Origin: Oscillospiraceae bacterium
GTDB lineage: Bacteria; Bacillota; Clostridia; Oscillospirales; Oscillospiraceae
Reading direction: 5' to 3'
Assembly: GCA_017861365.1 (NCBI GenBank)
Contig: JAGFXR010000002.1
Location: forward strand, 1-64,000
DNA: 64,000 bases
The notes under the pieces were generated by a model that saw nothing but the letters and a program-made list of their open reading frames with translations, did not search any database and was not told the origin of the DNA. A program made the translations under genes and the position numbers. This document shows positions 23,906 to 33,069 of this stretch, one piece after another; position 1 is the stretch's first letter; the number at the start of each line of letters is the position of its first letter.

Positions 23906-25494
23906 AACGATATGACCTGATTGTAGTGGGGGCCGGCCCCGCCGGTCTCTCCGCCGCCATCGAGGCGGCAAAGCGGGGTCTGTCCGTGGTGGTGTTTGAT
24001 GAAAACGCAAAGCCCGGCGGCCAGCTCTTTAAGCAAATTCATAAGTTCTTTGGCTCCAAGGAGCACAAGGCGAAAATCAGGGGATTTAAAATTGGAGAGG
24101 AGCTTCTGGAGGAGGCAAGCGGCGCCGGCGTCGAGGTGGTGCTCAACGCCGTTGTCACCGGACTCTATCTGGATAAAGAGGTGGTTGTGAAGCTGGGCGG
24201 CGAAATCGTCCACTACAAGGGCGACGCCGTCATCGTCGCCACAGGCGCATCGGAAAACATGGTCACCTTCGACGGGTGGACTCTGCCCGGCGTCATTGGC
24301 GCGGGGGCAGCTCAGACTATGATGAACCTGCATCACATTCAGCCCGGCAGTAAAATTTTGATGCTGGGCAGCGGGAATGTGGGTCTGGTGGTGAGCTTTC
24401 AATTGCTGCAGGCGGGCTGTGAGGTTGTGGCTCTGGTGGACGCGGCCCCCCGCATCGGCGGCTACGGCGTCCATGCCGCCAAGATTGCCCGCTGCGGCGT
24501 GCCCTTTTACTTATCCCACACCATCATCAAAGCGGACGGTGATAATCGGGTGACCGGCGTCACCATCGGTGAGGTGGATCAGACCTGGAGTGTCATCCCC
24601 GGCACGGAAAAGCAGTTCGAAGTGGACACCATCTGTCTTGCCGTGGGTCTGTCTCCCATGTCCCAGCTGCTGAAAATGGCGGGCTGCGCCATGGAAGAAA
24701 ACCCTGGAAAGGGTGGACTGGTTCCCGTCTGCGGCGAGTTCGGCGAGACCTCTGTTCCCGGTCTGTTTGTGGCGGGCGATGTCTCCGGCATTGAGGAGGC
24801 CAGCTCTGCCATGATCGAAGGCCGTGTCGCGGGCGCGGCAGCGGCCCGCCGCCTTGGTTTTATGGAAGAAACGGAGCTGGGCGCTAGGTTGGAGGAGCTG
24901 GAGACCGCGCTCTCCAGTCTGCGCCAGGGCATGTTTGCCCCGAGAAACAAAGGCAAAACGCCTATCCACACCGACGAGGGCTGCCCCATTTCCTCCAACC
25001 TTCTGAAGAAGGGTTACCTGACCGACGACGAGGTGCCGGCTTATCCGGGGGTAAAGTCCGTCAAGGGCATTCACCCGGTGATTGAGTGTACCCAGAACAT
25101 TCCCTGCAACCCGTGTCAGGATGCCTGTCCGAAACAGTGTATTAAAATTGGGGCCAATATTACCGCGCTGCCTGCGGTAGATGAAAACTCCGTCTGCATC
25201 GGCTGCGGCATGTGCGTGGCCGCCTGCTCCGGCCAGTCCATTTTCCTGGTGGACGAGGATGCCGGGGAGGGCTGTGCCTCCATTGTCATTCCCTATGAAT
25301 TTGTTCCCCTGCCCGCGCCCGGACAACGCGGCATCGCCCTGGACCGCAGCGGCGCGGAGCTGTGCCCCGCGGAGGTAGTATCGGTGAAATCGGCTCAGGC
25401 CTTTGACCATACCAATTTGCTGACCATGAAGGTGCCCCGGGAAATGGGCATGCGGGCACGCTTTTTCAAGCTGCCGAAGGAGGTGCGGGCATGA
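23902..25494 (+). CDS. FAD-dependent oxidoreductase with C-terminal dicluster ferredoxin (HcnB-like)
   Basis: 530 residues from GTG 23902 in a GTGA overlap; the longer upstream frame lies inside the previous gene. FAD site VVGAGPAGLSAAIEAA at residues 7-22, a second dinucleotide site LMLGSGNVGLVVSF near 155, and VAGDVSGIEEASSAM closing the flavin fold. The tail adds two [4Fe-4S] motifs (CNPCQDACPKQC and CIGCGMCVAAC). Typical HcnB ends in a BFD-type [2Fe-2S] domain; here that domain is a separate gene (25491). It oxidises an amine or imino acid together with 25822 and feeds electrons to the Fe-S parts. Confidence 0.87.
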   Translation: MKRYDLIVVGAGPAGLSAAIEAAKRGLSVVVFDENAKPGGQLFKQIHKFFGSKEHKAKIRGFKIGEELLEEASGAGVEVVLNAVVTGLYLDKEVVVKLGGEIVHYKGDAVIVATGASENMVTFDGWTLPGVIGAGAAQTMMNLHHIQPGSKILMLGSGNVGLVVSFQLLQAGCEVVALVDAAPRIGGYGVHAAKIARCGVPFYLSHTIIKADGDNRVTGVTIGEVDQTWSVIPGTEKQFEVDTICLAVGLSPMSQLLKMAGCAMEENPGKGGLVPVCGEFGETSVPGLFVAGDVSGIEEASSAMIEGRVAGAAAARRLGFMEETELGARLEELETALSSLRQGMFAPRNKGKTPIHTDEGCPISSNLLKKGYLTDDEVPAYPGVKSVKGIHPVIECTQNIPCNPCQDACPKQCIKIGANITALPAVDENSVCIGCGMCVAACSGQSIFLVDEDAGEGCASIVIPYEFVPLPAPGQRGIALDRSGAELCPAEVVSVKSAQAFDHTNLLTMKVPREMGMRARFFKLPKEVRA

Positions 25495-25820
25495 GCAGAA
25501 TCAATGACCGGTCAAGACCGCTTGGGCAATTCGTTCCTCTGCCGGACGACGACCGCATCATCTGCCGCTGTGAAGAGATCACCAAGGGCGAAATCCGCAG
25601 AGCCGTTCACGACGGCATGTTTACCCTGACGGAGGTGCGCCGTTATCTGAGGACCGGGATGGGCTTGTGCCAGGGGCAGACCTGCGCCAGGCTGGTGCGG
25701 GATATTGTGGCGCGGGAGCTGGGAGTATCGCCTCTGGAGCTGGAAGCCGCCGCCTCACGGGCGCCTATGCGGCCCGTGGAAATGAAAATTCTGGCGAACG
25801 AGACGAAGGGAGCTGACTAA
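25491..25820 (+). CDS. BFD-like [2Fe-2S] protein
   Basis: 109 residues, ATGA overlap with the previous gene. BFD motif: ICRCEEITKGEIRRAV and then GMGLCQGQTCARLV give CxC and CxxxxC ligands. It corresponds to the C-terminal part of canonical HcnB subunits, split off here. Confidence 0.88.
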   Translation: MSRINDRSRPLGQFVPLPDDDRIICRCEEITKGEIRRAVHDGMFTLTEVRRYLRTGMGLCQGQTCARLVRDIVARELGVSPLELEAAASRAPMRPVEMKILANETKGAD

Positions 25821-25821
25821 T

Positions 25822-26952
25822 ATGACAGCCTGCGCAGACGTAATTATCATCGGAAGCGGCGTCATTGGAAGCTCCGCCGCCTATTATCTGGCGCAAAAGG
25901 GCCGTTCGGTGATTGTTCTGGAAAAAAACGAGGTCATCGGAAACGGAGGCTCCTCCCGAAATGGCGGCGGTGTTCGCCAGTCAGGCCGCGACAAGCGGGA
26001 GCTGCCCTTTATCATGCATGCTGTGAAGCACATCTGGCCCACCCTCTCCGAGGAGCTGGGAATGGATGTGGAATATTATCAGAAGGGCAACCTGCGGCTG
26101 GGCAAGAATGAGGATCATGCCCGCATTCTCACCGGTCTTACCAACAGTGCCAGCGCCTGCGGCCTGGATGTCAGCATGATATCCGGCGAGGAGGCGCGGC
26201 AAATCTGTCCCTACCTCTCCGAGGAGGTGACCGTTGCCAGCTGGTGTCCCACCGACGGCCACGCCAATCCCATGCTGACCACGCTGGCCTATTATAAGAG
26301 AGCCCGGCAGCTGGGGGTACGCTTTGTTTCCGGCGACGGCGTCATTGGAATCCGCAAGCTCAGAGGGGTCGCCCGCCAGGTTATCACCGAGAGCGGCGCG
26401 GTCTACGAGGGGGAGCGGATCATTCTGGCGGCGGGCTACGAGAGCCGCGCCATCGCCGCCACCTGCGGTATTGACGTGCCCATGACCCGGGCCCTGCTGG
26501 AGGTGCTGGTCACCGAGGCGCAGCCCCCGATGTTCTATCAGATGCTGGGCACCGCCATGGCAGATTTTTATGGACACCAGAGCACCCATGGTTCCTTTGT
26601 GTTCGGCGGCTCTTCCGGTTTTGAGGACACCAATAAGGACAATGGCACCCCCACTGCCTCCAGTATTACCGCTTCTTGTATCTGCCGGGGCATTATCAAA
26701 TACTTCCCCATTCTGGAAAATGCCAAAATTGTCCGTACCTGGGCGGGCTGGATTGACCAGTGTGCCGATCATGTCCCGGTGGTGAGCTTTGTGGAGGAGG
26801 TTCCGGGACTGATTCTCGCCTGCGGTTTTTCCGGTCACGGGTTCGGCATCTCTCCCGCCATGGGGCTCACTCTTGCCGAAATGGCGGCGCAGGAATCCAC
26901 CACTATCGGCATTGACGCCCTGCGTTACGATCGCTTCAAAGCAAAAATTTAA
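25822..26952 (+). CDS. FAD-dependent amine/amino acid dehydrogenase, DAO family (HcnC/LhpB-like)
   Basis: 376 residues. DAO-family FAD site VIIIGSGVIGSSAAYYLAQ at the N-terminus, then SSRNGGGVRQSGRD and a C-terminal CGFSGHGFGISPAMG flavin-closing motif. This is the catalytic beta subunit in glycine, sarcosine, proline and D-hydroxyproline dehydrogenases of the Hcn/Lhp/Sox type. Substrate cannot be read, but a cyclic or secondary amine is plausible given the OCD-like and RidA neighbours. Confidence 0.88.
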   Translation: MTACADVIIIGSGVIGSSAAYYLAQKGRSVIVLEKNEVIGNGGSSRNGGGVRQSGRDKRELPFIMHAVKHIWPTLSEELGMDVEYYQKGNLRLGKNEDHARILTGLTNSASACGLDVSMISGEEARQICPYLSEEVTVASWCPTDGHANPMLTTLAYYKRARQLGVRFVSGDGVIGIRKLRGVARQVITESGAVYEGERIILAAGYESRAIAATCGIDVPMTRALLEVLVTEAQPPMFYQMLGTAMADFYGHQSTHGSFVFGGSSGFEDTNKDNGTPTASSITASCICRGIIKYFPILENAKIVRTWAGWIDQCADHVPVVSFVEEVPGLILACGFSGHGFGISPAMGLTLAEMAAQESTTIGIDALRYDRFKAKI

Positions 26953-26967
26953 TGGAGGAAACATGAT

Positions 26968-27366
26968 ATGGAACTTACCCGCACCAACTACTCGTCCGGC
27001 GCCCCTCTGGAGGAAAAGGCCGGATACTCCCGCATGGTCAAGGTCGGTCCTTTTGTCTGCATCGGCGGCACCACCTCCGTCCAGCCCGACGGCACAGTGT
27101 TCGGAGAGGGCGATCCCTATGCGCAGGCAAAGTATATTTTTGAGAAGTTCATCGCGCTGCTGGAGCAGGCGGGGGCTGCCAAAGAGCATGTGGTTCGCGT
27201 CAAGGGCTATCTCACCGACATGAGCTTCGCCCCTGAGGTGTCCCGGGCCTACTCTGAATTTTTCCGGGACGTCCGCCCCCTGTGCACCTATGTCGGCATT
27301 TCCATGCTCAACCGCCCATCCCAGCTGGTGGAGCTGGAGCTGGACGCGGTGATAAGCGAAGCTTGA
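26968..27366 (+). CDS. RidA family enamine/imine deaminase
   Basis: 132 residues, GGAGGAAAC before the ATG. RidA/YjgF fold: YSRMVKVGPFVCIGGTT, VVRVKGYLTDM with the catalytic arginine region, and a C-terminal RPSQLVELELDAVI strand in which the usual E follows. RidA hydrolyses reactive imines released by amine oxidation, which fits the dehydrogenase before it. Confidence 0.88.
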   Translation: MELTRTNYSSGAPLEEKAGYSRMVKVGPFVCIGGTTSVQPDGTVFGEGDPYAQAKYIFEKFIALLEQAGAAKEHVVRVKGYLTDMSFAPEVSRAYSEFFRDVRPLCTYVGISMLNRPSQLVELELDAVISEA

Positions 27367-27480
27367 GCTGCTGAAGAAAACAGGAAGAGATATCTATTTC
27401 TTTTAAATTGTTTCTATGTTCAACGGCGGGAAAATGAGATATAGTAACAGTGGAGCCAACAGAATGGAGGGGGAACTGCC

Positions 27481-28329
27481 ATGATTATGGAATCAAAGGG
27501 CCTGATTATTTATCCCAAGCAGCCTTATTTTGTCATGGCTACGGAGCACTACTATAAGGCGGTTGTCATGAACTACGGCATCTCCCACTTTTACTGTTTT
27601 TTGAAGGATAAGACCACGGAACATCCTGTCATCGCCGTACCCGACGGCTGTATTGACATCCTTTTCTGCTGTGATGAGTCGGAGCCCTTCGCCCATATCT
27701 GCGGAACCGTTTTGCAGCCAACGGTTGTCATGAACGAGCCTGGGAAATATTACTTCGGGGTACGCTTTCTGCCGGGGCACACCTTTCGGACAAACGATTT
27801 TACCATGTCCGATTTTGTGGAGCAGGAAATTCCGTTTCTTCAGGTGATTGACGACCGGGAGCTGTTTAACCTAATTACCTCCAGCCGGGATTTTTCCGAG
27901 CAGATCAAACATTTTATGGAGCATTATCTGCCTCAGCAGCGGCAGATGGCGGCGCTGGACCAGCACAAAGAGCTGAAATCCTTTCTGATGAGCAAGGTGC
28001 TGAAATCTGCAGGGCAAATCCGGGTCAAAGAGCTGGCGGAATCCTCCGGATACTCTGTCCGGTATATTAATAAAATTTTCTCGCAAGAATTCGGGCTGTC
28101 GCCAAAGGGATTCTGCAAACTCATGCGATTTCAGCATCTGATCAATAATCTCAACGAGCAGAATCCTGAGCTGTTTGACCAGGATCTGGCGCAGCTGGCG
28201 GCGGAGCTGGGATACTATGATCAGTCCCACATGATCCGGGATTTTTATGAGCTGGCGAATACCACTCCGGGAAAATACATCCACACACTTCAGGAGACTG
28301 ATTATAAAAAACGCATCATTATGATTTAA
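27481..28329 (+). CDS. AraC family transcriptional regulator
   Basis: 282 residues, GGAGGGGGAACTGCC before the ATG. Two helix-turn-helix units fill the C-terminus (IRVKELAESSGYSVRYINKIF; LAQLAAELGYYDQSHMIRDF). The N-terminal part (VPDGCIDILFCCD; YYFGVRFLPGH) resembles the DUF6597-type sensor domain. It follows the amine dehydrogenase operon by 115 bp and is the likely local activator. Confidence 0.88.
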   Translation: MIMESKGLIIYPKQPYFVMATEHYYKAVVMNYGISHFYCFLKDKTTEHPVIAVPDGCIDILFCCDESEPFAHICGTVLQPTVVMNEPGKYYFGVRFLPGHTFRTNDFTMSDFVEQEIPFLQVIDDRELFNLITSSRDFSEQIKHFMEHYLPQQRQMAALDQHKELKSFLMSKVLKSAGQIRVKELAESSGYSVRYINKIFSQEFGLSPKGFCKLMRFQHLINNLNEQNPELFDQDLAQLAAELGYYDQSHMIRDFYELANTTPGKYIHTLQETDYKKRIIMI

Positions 28330-28356
28330 AAGCTTGCATTATGATTACACAAGTGA

Positions 28357-28391
28357 CACAGGAGCCTGCTTATAGAAAGCAGGCTCCTGTG
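28357..28391. terminator. Bidirectional hairpin between convergent operons
   Basis: Perfect 15-bp stem (28357-28371 with 28377-28391) with a 5-base loop between the plus-strand AraC gene and the end of the minus-strand transporter operon. T runs are short on both sides. Confidence 0.65.
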
Positions 28392-28441
28392 ATTGTCATT
28401 TAGATATGCAAGCCGGTGTCGCAGATAGAGAAAGAGAAGCG

Positions 28442-30190
28442 TCAGGCAAGCTTCCAGCCTTCGGCCGATTGCCGGATAGAAACGAAATTTTGGTAAATTC
28501 CCTCCTGTGCCATCAGCTCGTCATGGGTTCCGCGCTGGGCCACACGGCCGCCGTCAATCACCAAAATTTGATCAGCATGTTCAATGGTTGCCAGCCGGTG
28601 GGCAATCGTGATGATGGTTTTTCCACGGGTCAGGCAGGAGATGGCCTGTTGAATCAGGTGCTCGTTCTCCGGATCCACGCTGGCCGTCGCCTCGTCGAGA
28701 ATGACAATGGGCGCGTTTTTTAAGATTGCCCTGGCAATGGAAACACGCTGCTTTTCCCCTCCGGAGAGGGTGGAGCCGCCCTCGCCGACCATGGTGTCAT
28801 ACCCGTCGGGCAGCGCCGAGATAAACTCATGGCAGCAGGCCATTTTCGCCGCTAGCGTCATTTCCTCCTCGGTGGCGTCGGGTTTACCGAAGCAGATGTT
28901 ATTTCGTATGGTGTCGTGAAACAGATAGACGTTCTGAAATACCATGGACATATGGGAAAGCAGGCTGTCGCAGGTGAATTCGCGCACATCGTGGCTGCCT
29001 ACTGTAACATTGCCGTCCCACACGTCATAAAACCGGGCCAGCAAATTGCAGATCGTGGTTTTGCCGCCGCCGGAGGGACCCACAATGGCGGTCATGGTAT
29101 TCTGGGGAATCGCAAAAGATACCTGATCGAGAATCGTTCGGCTGTCGTAGCCGAAGGACACGTTCTGGAACGCGATATCAAAGCGATCCAGCCGGATATC
29201 CTTGCCCGCTTCGTCGATGTAATCTTCTGTGTTCAGCCGGTCAAGCTGATCCATCGCCTCGTCGATCACACCGAGGACATGCGCCGTGTCGGCAATCGGC
29301 TCCACGCTGCTGAAAATGGTAAAGGAAAACAGGCAGAACATCAGCATGACGGAAAAGGGCATCTGTCCGCTCATGCCCAGATAAGCGGAGGAACCCACCA
29401 GGCAGACCGATGCCAGCCTGAGCATCAGTAAATGCCCGCAGTTGTTCGGAATGAATCCGCATTCGATTTTAAGCCGGATGCGCTTGCTGTCGCCGCAGGC
29501 CTTTTTCATATTGGACATAGCCGCGCCATCCTGTCCAAAGGATTTTACCACGGCCAGTCCTCTCGCATATTCCACGGTGGCGCTGGCCATATCCCGGTCA
29601 GCCGCGGCGGCCGCGGGCGCATGTTTCATGCTGTAATGAGAAATGCCCAGTAAAAATAAATAAGACAGCGCGACGCCGGCAATGGCGATCACAGAGACAA
29701 GCGGGTTGAAAAACGCAAGACAGATGAAAATACACAGGCAGTTGAGATAACCGCCGACCATGGTGTCAATCATGCGGATTCCCATATTTTCCAGAATGTT
29801 CAGTCCAGTGGTGACCGCGTTGAGAATTTCGCCCGTATTGACCTTCTGAAAGTATCCCAACGAGACGCGCTTTAGGATGTTTCCCACAGCGAGGCGGTCC
29901 CTTGCGGCAAGCTCGTAGCTGATGCTCTCCTGGAATCTGGCGCGCAGATAATCGAACAGAAACCGTAATAATACAAATCCGGCGGTCAGCACCAGAGACA
30001 GCCAGATCCAGTTTTGATTGAACTGCGGACCGCCTCTCGCTTCGTCAATCAGCAGGCCGATGGTGTAAGCCGCAATCATAATGGGTGCGGCGGTAAACCA
30101 CGTGGAAAACAGGGAAACGGCAAATCCGGCATATAAGCGGTGTTTCAGTGCTCCGCACCAGCCGATGATCCGTTTGATGGTTTTAAACAT
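28442..30190 (-). CDS. ABC transporter ATPase/permease, second half-transporter
   Basis: 582 residues from ATG 30190 (AAAGGAGG upstream, 8-base overlap with the gene before). Six-helix membrane domain up to ~residue 320, then a nucleotide-binding domain with GPSGGGKTT, LSGGEKQR and ILDEATASVDPENE intact. With the next entry it forms a heterodimer of the exporter fold. In several Gram-positive and Yersinia loci such pairs (YbtPQ-like) import iron chelates; grouping with an ECF system supports that but does not prove it. Confidence 0.88.
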   Translation of the reverse strand: MFKTIKRIIGWCGALKHRLYAGFAVSLFSTWFTAAPIMIAAYTIGLLIDEARGGPQFNQNWIWLSLVLTAGFVLLRFLFDYLRARFQESISYELAARDRLAVGNILKRVSLGYFQKVNTGEILNAVTTGLNILENMGIRMIDTMVGGYLNCLCIFICLAFFNPLVSVIAIAGVALSYLFLLGISHYSMKHAPAAAAADRDMASATVEYARGLAVVKSFGQDGAAMSNMKKACGDSKRIRLKIECGFIPNNCGHLLMLRLASVCLVGSSAYLGMSGQMPFSVMLMFCLFSFTIFSSVEPIADTAHVLGVIDEAMDQLDRLNTEDYIDEAGKDIRLDRFDIAFQNVSFGYDSRTILDQVSFAIPQNTMTAIVGPSGGGKTTICNLLARFYDVWDGNVTVGSHDVREFTCDSLLSHMSMVFQNVYLFHDTIRNNICFGKPDATEEEMTLAAKMACCHEFISALPDGYDTMVGEGGSTLSGGEKQRVSIARAILKNAPIVILDEATASVDPENEHLIQQAISCLTRGKTIITIAHRLATIEHADQILVIDGGRVAQRGTHDELMAQEGIYQNFVSIRQSAEGWKLA

Positions 30191-31958
30191 GAGAGACGGC
30201 CTCCTTTTTCCCCGAAACGCTCCAGGACTTGGAGCCGATATGCGCTTGCCACATGTCCCGGTAAAGCGGGCAGTCGCGCAGAAGCTCTTCCTGTTTGCCC
30301 TGGGCGAGGATGCCGCCGTGTTCCAGCACAACGATGTGATCCGCGTTTTTAATCGTAGAGAGCCTGTGAGCAATGACAAGCAGTGTTTTCCCGCGGGTCA
30401 GCTCAGAAATCGAGCGCTGGATTTGATCCTCGTTTTCCGGGTCCGTGAAGGCCGTGGCCTCGTCGAGTATGACGATGGGCGCGTCCTTCAGAATCATCCG
30501 CGCGATGGCGATCCGCTGCTTTTCGCCTCCGGAAAGGCGGCTTCCCGCTTCTCCCGCCGGCGTATCGTAGCCCATCTCAAGCTTTGAAATAAATCCATCG
30601 CACTGCGCCGCCTTTGCCGCCGCGCGAACCTCCCCGTCGGTCGCACCGGGTTTTCCCATGCGGATGTTTTCCAGCAGAGAGCACCGGAACAGATAATTAT
30701 CCTGTGTTACAAAGCTGACCAGGGATGAAAGCTGTGAAAGCGGCATGTCCTGAATATTTGCGCCTCCGATTGTAATACTCCCGCCCGTAACGTCCCAGAA
30801 GCGCGCAATCAGCTTTGCCACGGTGGATTTACCGCCGCCGGAGGGGCCCACCAACGCGGTAAAACTGCCCTGAGGCAGATACAGATCCATTCCATGCAGC
30901 ACCTCGTCAATTGGATTTCCCGTATAGGAGAACCGAATGCCGGAAAGCCGGATGCCGGTGCCGTTCAGCGCGGCGGGCTCCGCCGGTTCGGAAAGTTCGG
31001 GTATATCCAGAAAACGCTGTGCCTCCTCCACGACAAAGCTCATCTGCTTGATTTCGTTCATAAACACTTCTATATGGGCGAGTGAGCCGATCATGGACAT
31101 GGAGAGCATCACGCACAGGCACAGCTCCGCCGGAGTGAGCGCGCCTTGGACACAAAGCAGCAGACCTAAGGGAAGCGCTCCCAAAAGCGTCGATGGAAAC
31201 AGCGCGGCGCAGAGCTTCATAGTGACCCATGTGGCGGACATCCAGTCGAGAATGAATTGCCGGTAGTCGGTAATCGCCTTTGAAAATTTCTCATAGGACG
31301 TGCCTGCCTGCCCAAATGTCTTAATGACCTGTATGCCCTCAATATACTCCACAATGACGCTGCTGACTCTATTGCTGGATTTCATGTATGTTTCATAGTT
31401 GTTTTCACTGCTTTTCATCAGCATGGAAAAAGGGAGCATAGTCAGCGGAATCGTGACCAGCGACACCAGCGCCATTCTCCAATCGATGACAACCAGTATA
31501 CCCAGGCTGATCAGGGGAAGAACCAAATTGCCGGAAACCTCGGGAATGACATGTGCCAGCGGCGGTTCGATGCTCTCAATTTTGTCCACAAGCATATTTT
31601 TAATCTCTCCGATGGGCTTGGAAGTGACCTCTCCCAGCGGCGCGCGCAGAAACTGGTTCGCGACACGAAGGCGCAGCTTTTCCAGGATGATATACGCGCT
31701 GACGTGGGACAGCGCGGTGGAGATTCCGAACAACAGCGTCTTGACAAGATAGGCGGCCGCGGCGATGCCCGCCCATGCGAAAATGGTACCCGTGTCGGTC
31801 TGATTGCGAATAAATGCCTTTAAAATTTGAAATACGCTCAGGTAGGGAACCAGTCCTGCCGTTACGCTGATGACCGAACATATGACGGAAGCAATAATTT
31901 TTCCCTTGCAATATGCGGCAAAGGACATCAGACTGGAGAACCAGCTTTTCTGTTTCAA
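30183..31958 (-). CDS. ABC transporter ATPase/permease, first half-transporter
   Basis: 591 residues from a TTG at 31958 with GAGGAGGG eight bases upstream; an out-of-frame ATG nearby is not used. Membrane domain in residues 1-320, then GPSGGGKSTV, LSGGEKQR and ILDEATAFTDPENE. Both ATP sites of the pair look complete. It belongs to the same operon as the AraC gene and the ECF genes, after the hairpin at 31977. Confidence 0.88.
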   Translation of the reverse strand: MKQKSWFSSLMSFAAYCKGKIIASVICSVISVTAGLVPYLSVFQILKAFIRNQTDTGTIFAWAGIAAAAYLVKTLLFGISTALSHVSAYIILEKLRLRVANQFLRAPLGEVTSKPIGEIKNMLVDKIESIEPPLAHVIPEVSGNLVLPLISLGILVVIDWRMALVSLVTIPLTMLPFSMLMKSSENNYETYMKSSNRVSSVIVEYIEGIQVIKTFGQAGTSYEKFSKAITDYRQFILDWMSATWVTMKLCAALFPSTLLGALPLGLLLCVQGALTPAELCLCVMLSMSMIGSLAHIEVFMNEIKQMSFVVEEAQRFLDIPELSEPAEPAALNGTGIRLSGIRFSYTGNPIDEVLHGMDLYLPQGSFTALVGPSGGGKSTVAKLIARFWDVTGGSITIGGANIQDMPLSQLSSLVSFVTQDNYLFRCSLLENIRMGKPGATDGEVRAAAKAAQCDGFISKLEMGYDTPAGEAGSRLSGGEKQRIAIARMILKDAPIVILDEATAFTDPENEDQIQRSISELTRGKTLLVIAHRLSTIKNADHIVVLEHGGILAQGKQEELLRDCPLYRDMWQAHIGSKSWSVSGKKEAVSHV

Positions 31959-31976
31959 GCATATCCCTCCTCAAAT

Positions 31977-32015
31977 ATAATATGGGCGGCCGGTTTTGCC
32001 GGCTGCCCATATTAT
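31977..32015 (-). promoter_or_regulatory. Strong hairpin between AraC and ABC pair
   Basis: 17-bp stem (31977-31993 with 31999-32015, one mismatch), loop of five, ending only 4 bases before GAGGAGGG of the next gene. No T run, so more likely an mRNA stabiliser or translation switch than a terminator. Confidence 0.5.
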
Positions 32016-32097
32016 AAACAAGTTTGATCTGGCTTTCCGCTCCGTAAGGACAATACCGGCCCGTATGGACGACATTTTTTCGCCGGGTAAACGGCGT

Positions 32098-33051
32098 TCA
32101 GCGGAGGTCCCTGCGATACTCCAGCGGCGCTTTGCCCATCACGTCTTTAAAAGCGGATGCAAATTTGCTGGGGCTGTCATAGCCGACCCGACCCGCGATT
32201 TCCGATACGCCGATGCTTGTTTGCTGTCTTAGAAGAACCGCGGCGCGGTTCATGCGGAAAATTCTCATGTAGGTGTTGATGGGGCTGCCGTAAACGCTTT
32301 TAAAGCAGTTTTTCATCGGCGTCAGCGGGATGCCAAATTGCGAGGAAAGCTCCTCCATGGTGTAGCGCCGCTCCAGATGCTCCACCATCAAAGCCTGCAT
32401 GGATTTGATTTTTTCCACCTGAGATTTATAAAAATAGGGCCGGTCTTCTCTGGTTTTGGGAAGCTCGAGCGCGTCCAGATACAGCAGAAGCTCCAGAACC
32501 TTGATTTTAAAATAAGCCCGCTTGATTTTTTCGGGTACGGCGTACAGCTCGTTAAAAATATGGTCAATGGAGGGCGCTCCGTGCAGAACCATCGGGCTGG
32601 CTCCGTCGCAAAATTTGCGCCGGATTGTGTGCAAATCCACCGGGAAATCGCGAAATTCCTCCGGCAGGGCGCGGGCGGCTTCGGAAAGCTGAAGAGAAAC
32701 GGTGATTCCATGGTAATGGGAGAGTGGAAAGGAAAAATGTCCGGTATGCTTCAGCCTGCGGTCAATCTTGAGGTCGCCCGCCTCCACATAGGAATAAGCG
32801 GTGTCCTTCGCGGAATACTCCAGACGCCCCTCCCGGCAGTGATCAATGCAGAGCAAATCCTCCGTCGTCTCAAATTCCGAAAGGCAGTGTTCCATGTGAT
32901 AGTCGTTGTAGGCCAGCATGACGCCGGGGAACAAATCGTAAACGGTCATGGTGCCGTCTCCTGTTTCATTTTTCATCTGATAGACGCAGCACCCGTCGCT
33001 TTGGGCCAGCAGCACCATCTGGCTGCTTTTCAGAATCATATTGTCCAGCAT
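32098..33051 (-). CDS. AraC family regulator of the iron/ECF operon
   Basis: 317 residues, AAAGGAGGCTG upstream of the ATG. C-terminal double helix-turn-helix (YTMEELSSQFGIPLTPMKNCF; IGVSEIAGRVGYDSPSKFASAFK, split by RIFRMNRAAVLL), ending PLEYRRDLR. The N-terminal part resembles the PchR/YbtA type of siderophore-sensing AraC protein, which switches on uptake genes when the chelate enters. It lies inside the operon it would control. Confidence 0.85.
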   Translation of the reverse strand: MLDNMILKSSQMVLLAQSDGCCVYQMKNETGDGTMTVYDLFPGVMLAYNDYHMEHCLSEFETTEDLLCIDHCREGRLEYSAKDTAYSYVEAGDLKIDRRLKHTGHFSFPLSHYHGITVSLQLSEAARALPEEFRDFPVDLHTIRRKFCDGASPMVLHGAPSIDHIFNELYAVPEKIKRAYFKIKVLELLLYLDALELPKTREDRPYFYKSQVEKIKSMQALMVEHLERRYTMEELSSQFGIPLTPMKNCFKSVYGSPINTYMRIFRMNRAAVLLRQQTSIGVSEIAGRVGYDSPSKFASAFKDVMGKAPLEYRRDLR

Positions 33052-33069
33052 CTGCCACGCAGCCTCCTT

